12,507 nt of DNA, taken from NCBI GenBank assembly GCA_030592165.1, contig JAUVKC010000022.1, positions 1 to 12,507 on the forward strand. The letters are read 5' to 3'. The DNA comes from Candidatus Buchananbacteria bacterium. Its GTDB lineage: Bacteria; Patescibacteriota; Patescibacteriia; CAIXNZ01. Position 1 is the stretch's first letter. Each line of letters begins with the position of its first letter. A program made the position numbers and the translations under genes. Positions 12,395-12,507 of the stretch are shown in pieces. The notes below the pieces were generated by a model. That model worked only from the letters and a program-made list of their open reading frames with translations, ran no database searches and was not told the origin of the DNA.

Positions 12395-12507
12395 TTATCT
12401 CATTGGGGAAAAGTAATCAGGGGATAAAAGTTTTTATTTTTTTGTTGAAAGTTTTCCACAGTATTTAGTTTTGAAACTTTAAAATTTTTTTACGACACTT
12501 TTAAAAG
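12395..12507. other. intergenic end of the window, no gene seen
   Basis: These 113 bases are very AT-rich and carry no convincing frame. An imperfect long-loop inverted repeat, AAAGTTT (12448-12454) with AAACTTT (12474-12480), precedes a T run (12485-12491) and might act as a weak terminator for the exported protein. TTTTCCACA at 12452-12460 resembles a DnaA box, but it is single. Confidence 0.4.

Noticed and set aside
12452..12460. DnaA-box-like TTTTCCACA, possible replication origin
   Set aside because: It is a single copy with no cluster, no dnaA/dnaN neighbour and no AT-rich 13-mers beyond background.
1..12507. CRISPR array, tRNA, rRNA or insertion sequence
   Set aside because: No spaced direct repeats, cloverleaf, rRNA segment, transposase or terminal inverted repeats were seen on either strand.
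1..12507. Alternative genetic code with UGA as glycine (Gracilibacteria/Absconditabacteria)
   Set aside because: TGA terminates the genes ending at 3462 and 5396, and no real gene has an internal TGA.

Overview
The window is an AT-rich bacterial accessory region. Both TAA and TGA act as stops (TGA ends the genes at 3462 and 5396), so the standard bacterial code applies and the UGA-recoding lineages are excluded. Most genes lack a Shine-Dalgarno sequence and start after A/T-rich leaders. Low GC, small unknown membrane proteins and dense mobile or defence genes would fit a Patescibacteria (CPR) genome, but no marker gene is present, so this placement is a low-confidence inference.

Region 1 (1-8450, all + strand) reads as one long run of co-directional genes with gaps of 2-48 bp. 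It opens with the last 22 codons of a probable Fic-family protein. Next come a single-chain Type IIG restriction-modification enzyme (146-2965), a HEPN-like unknown (2971-3462), a 127-residue unknown (3504-3887), a RhuM-family protein (3900-4907) and an HNH endonuclease (4956-5396). These are followed by a two-helix membrane protein with a possible amidotransferase-like domain (5424-5990), a TerB_N-domain protein (6013-6951) and a RecB/Cas4-like nuclease fused to an RNase H-like exonuclease domain (6954-8450). The content is that of a defence island. The most likely undescribed unit is the tight TerB_N + nuclease pair, possibly with the HNH and membrane proteins in front of it.

Region 2 (8490-10385) begins with a hairpin terminator shared by convergent genes, followed by an orphan WYL-domain gene on the minus strand. 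A 199-bp divergent control region with two perfect 8-3-8 palindromes and a clear sigma70-type promoter comes next. It drives a toxin-antitoxin operon: an HTH + Panacea antitoxin overlapping a RelE/ParE-like toxin by 11 nt. Downstream lie a 29-codon ORF and the truncated N-terminus of a second nuclease-like gene, which runs into a strong bidirectional terminator.

Region 3 (10387-12507) looks less like defence. It has a minus-strand membrane protein with a long coiled-coil-rich domain and a good Shine-Dalgarno site. A divergent intergenic region holds a possible gene-tail remnant with its own terminator. After that comes a secreted, single-pass membrane-anchored beta-rich protein, and the window ends in 113 bp with no gene.
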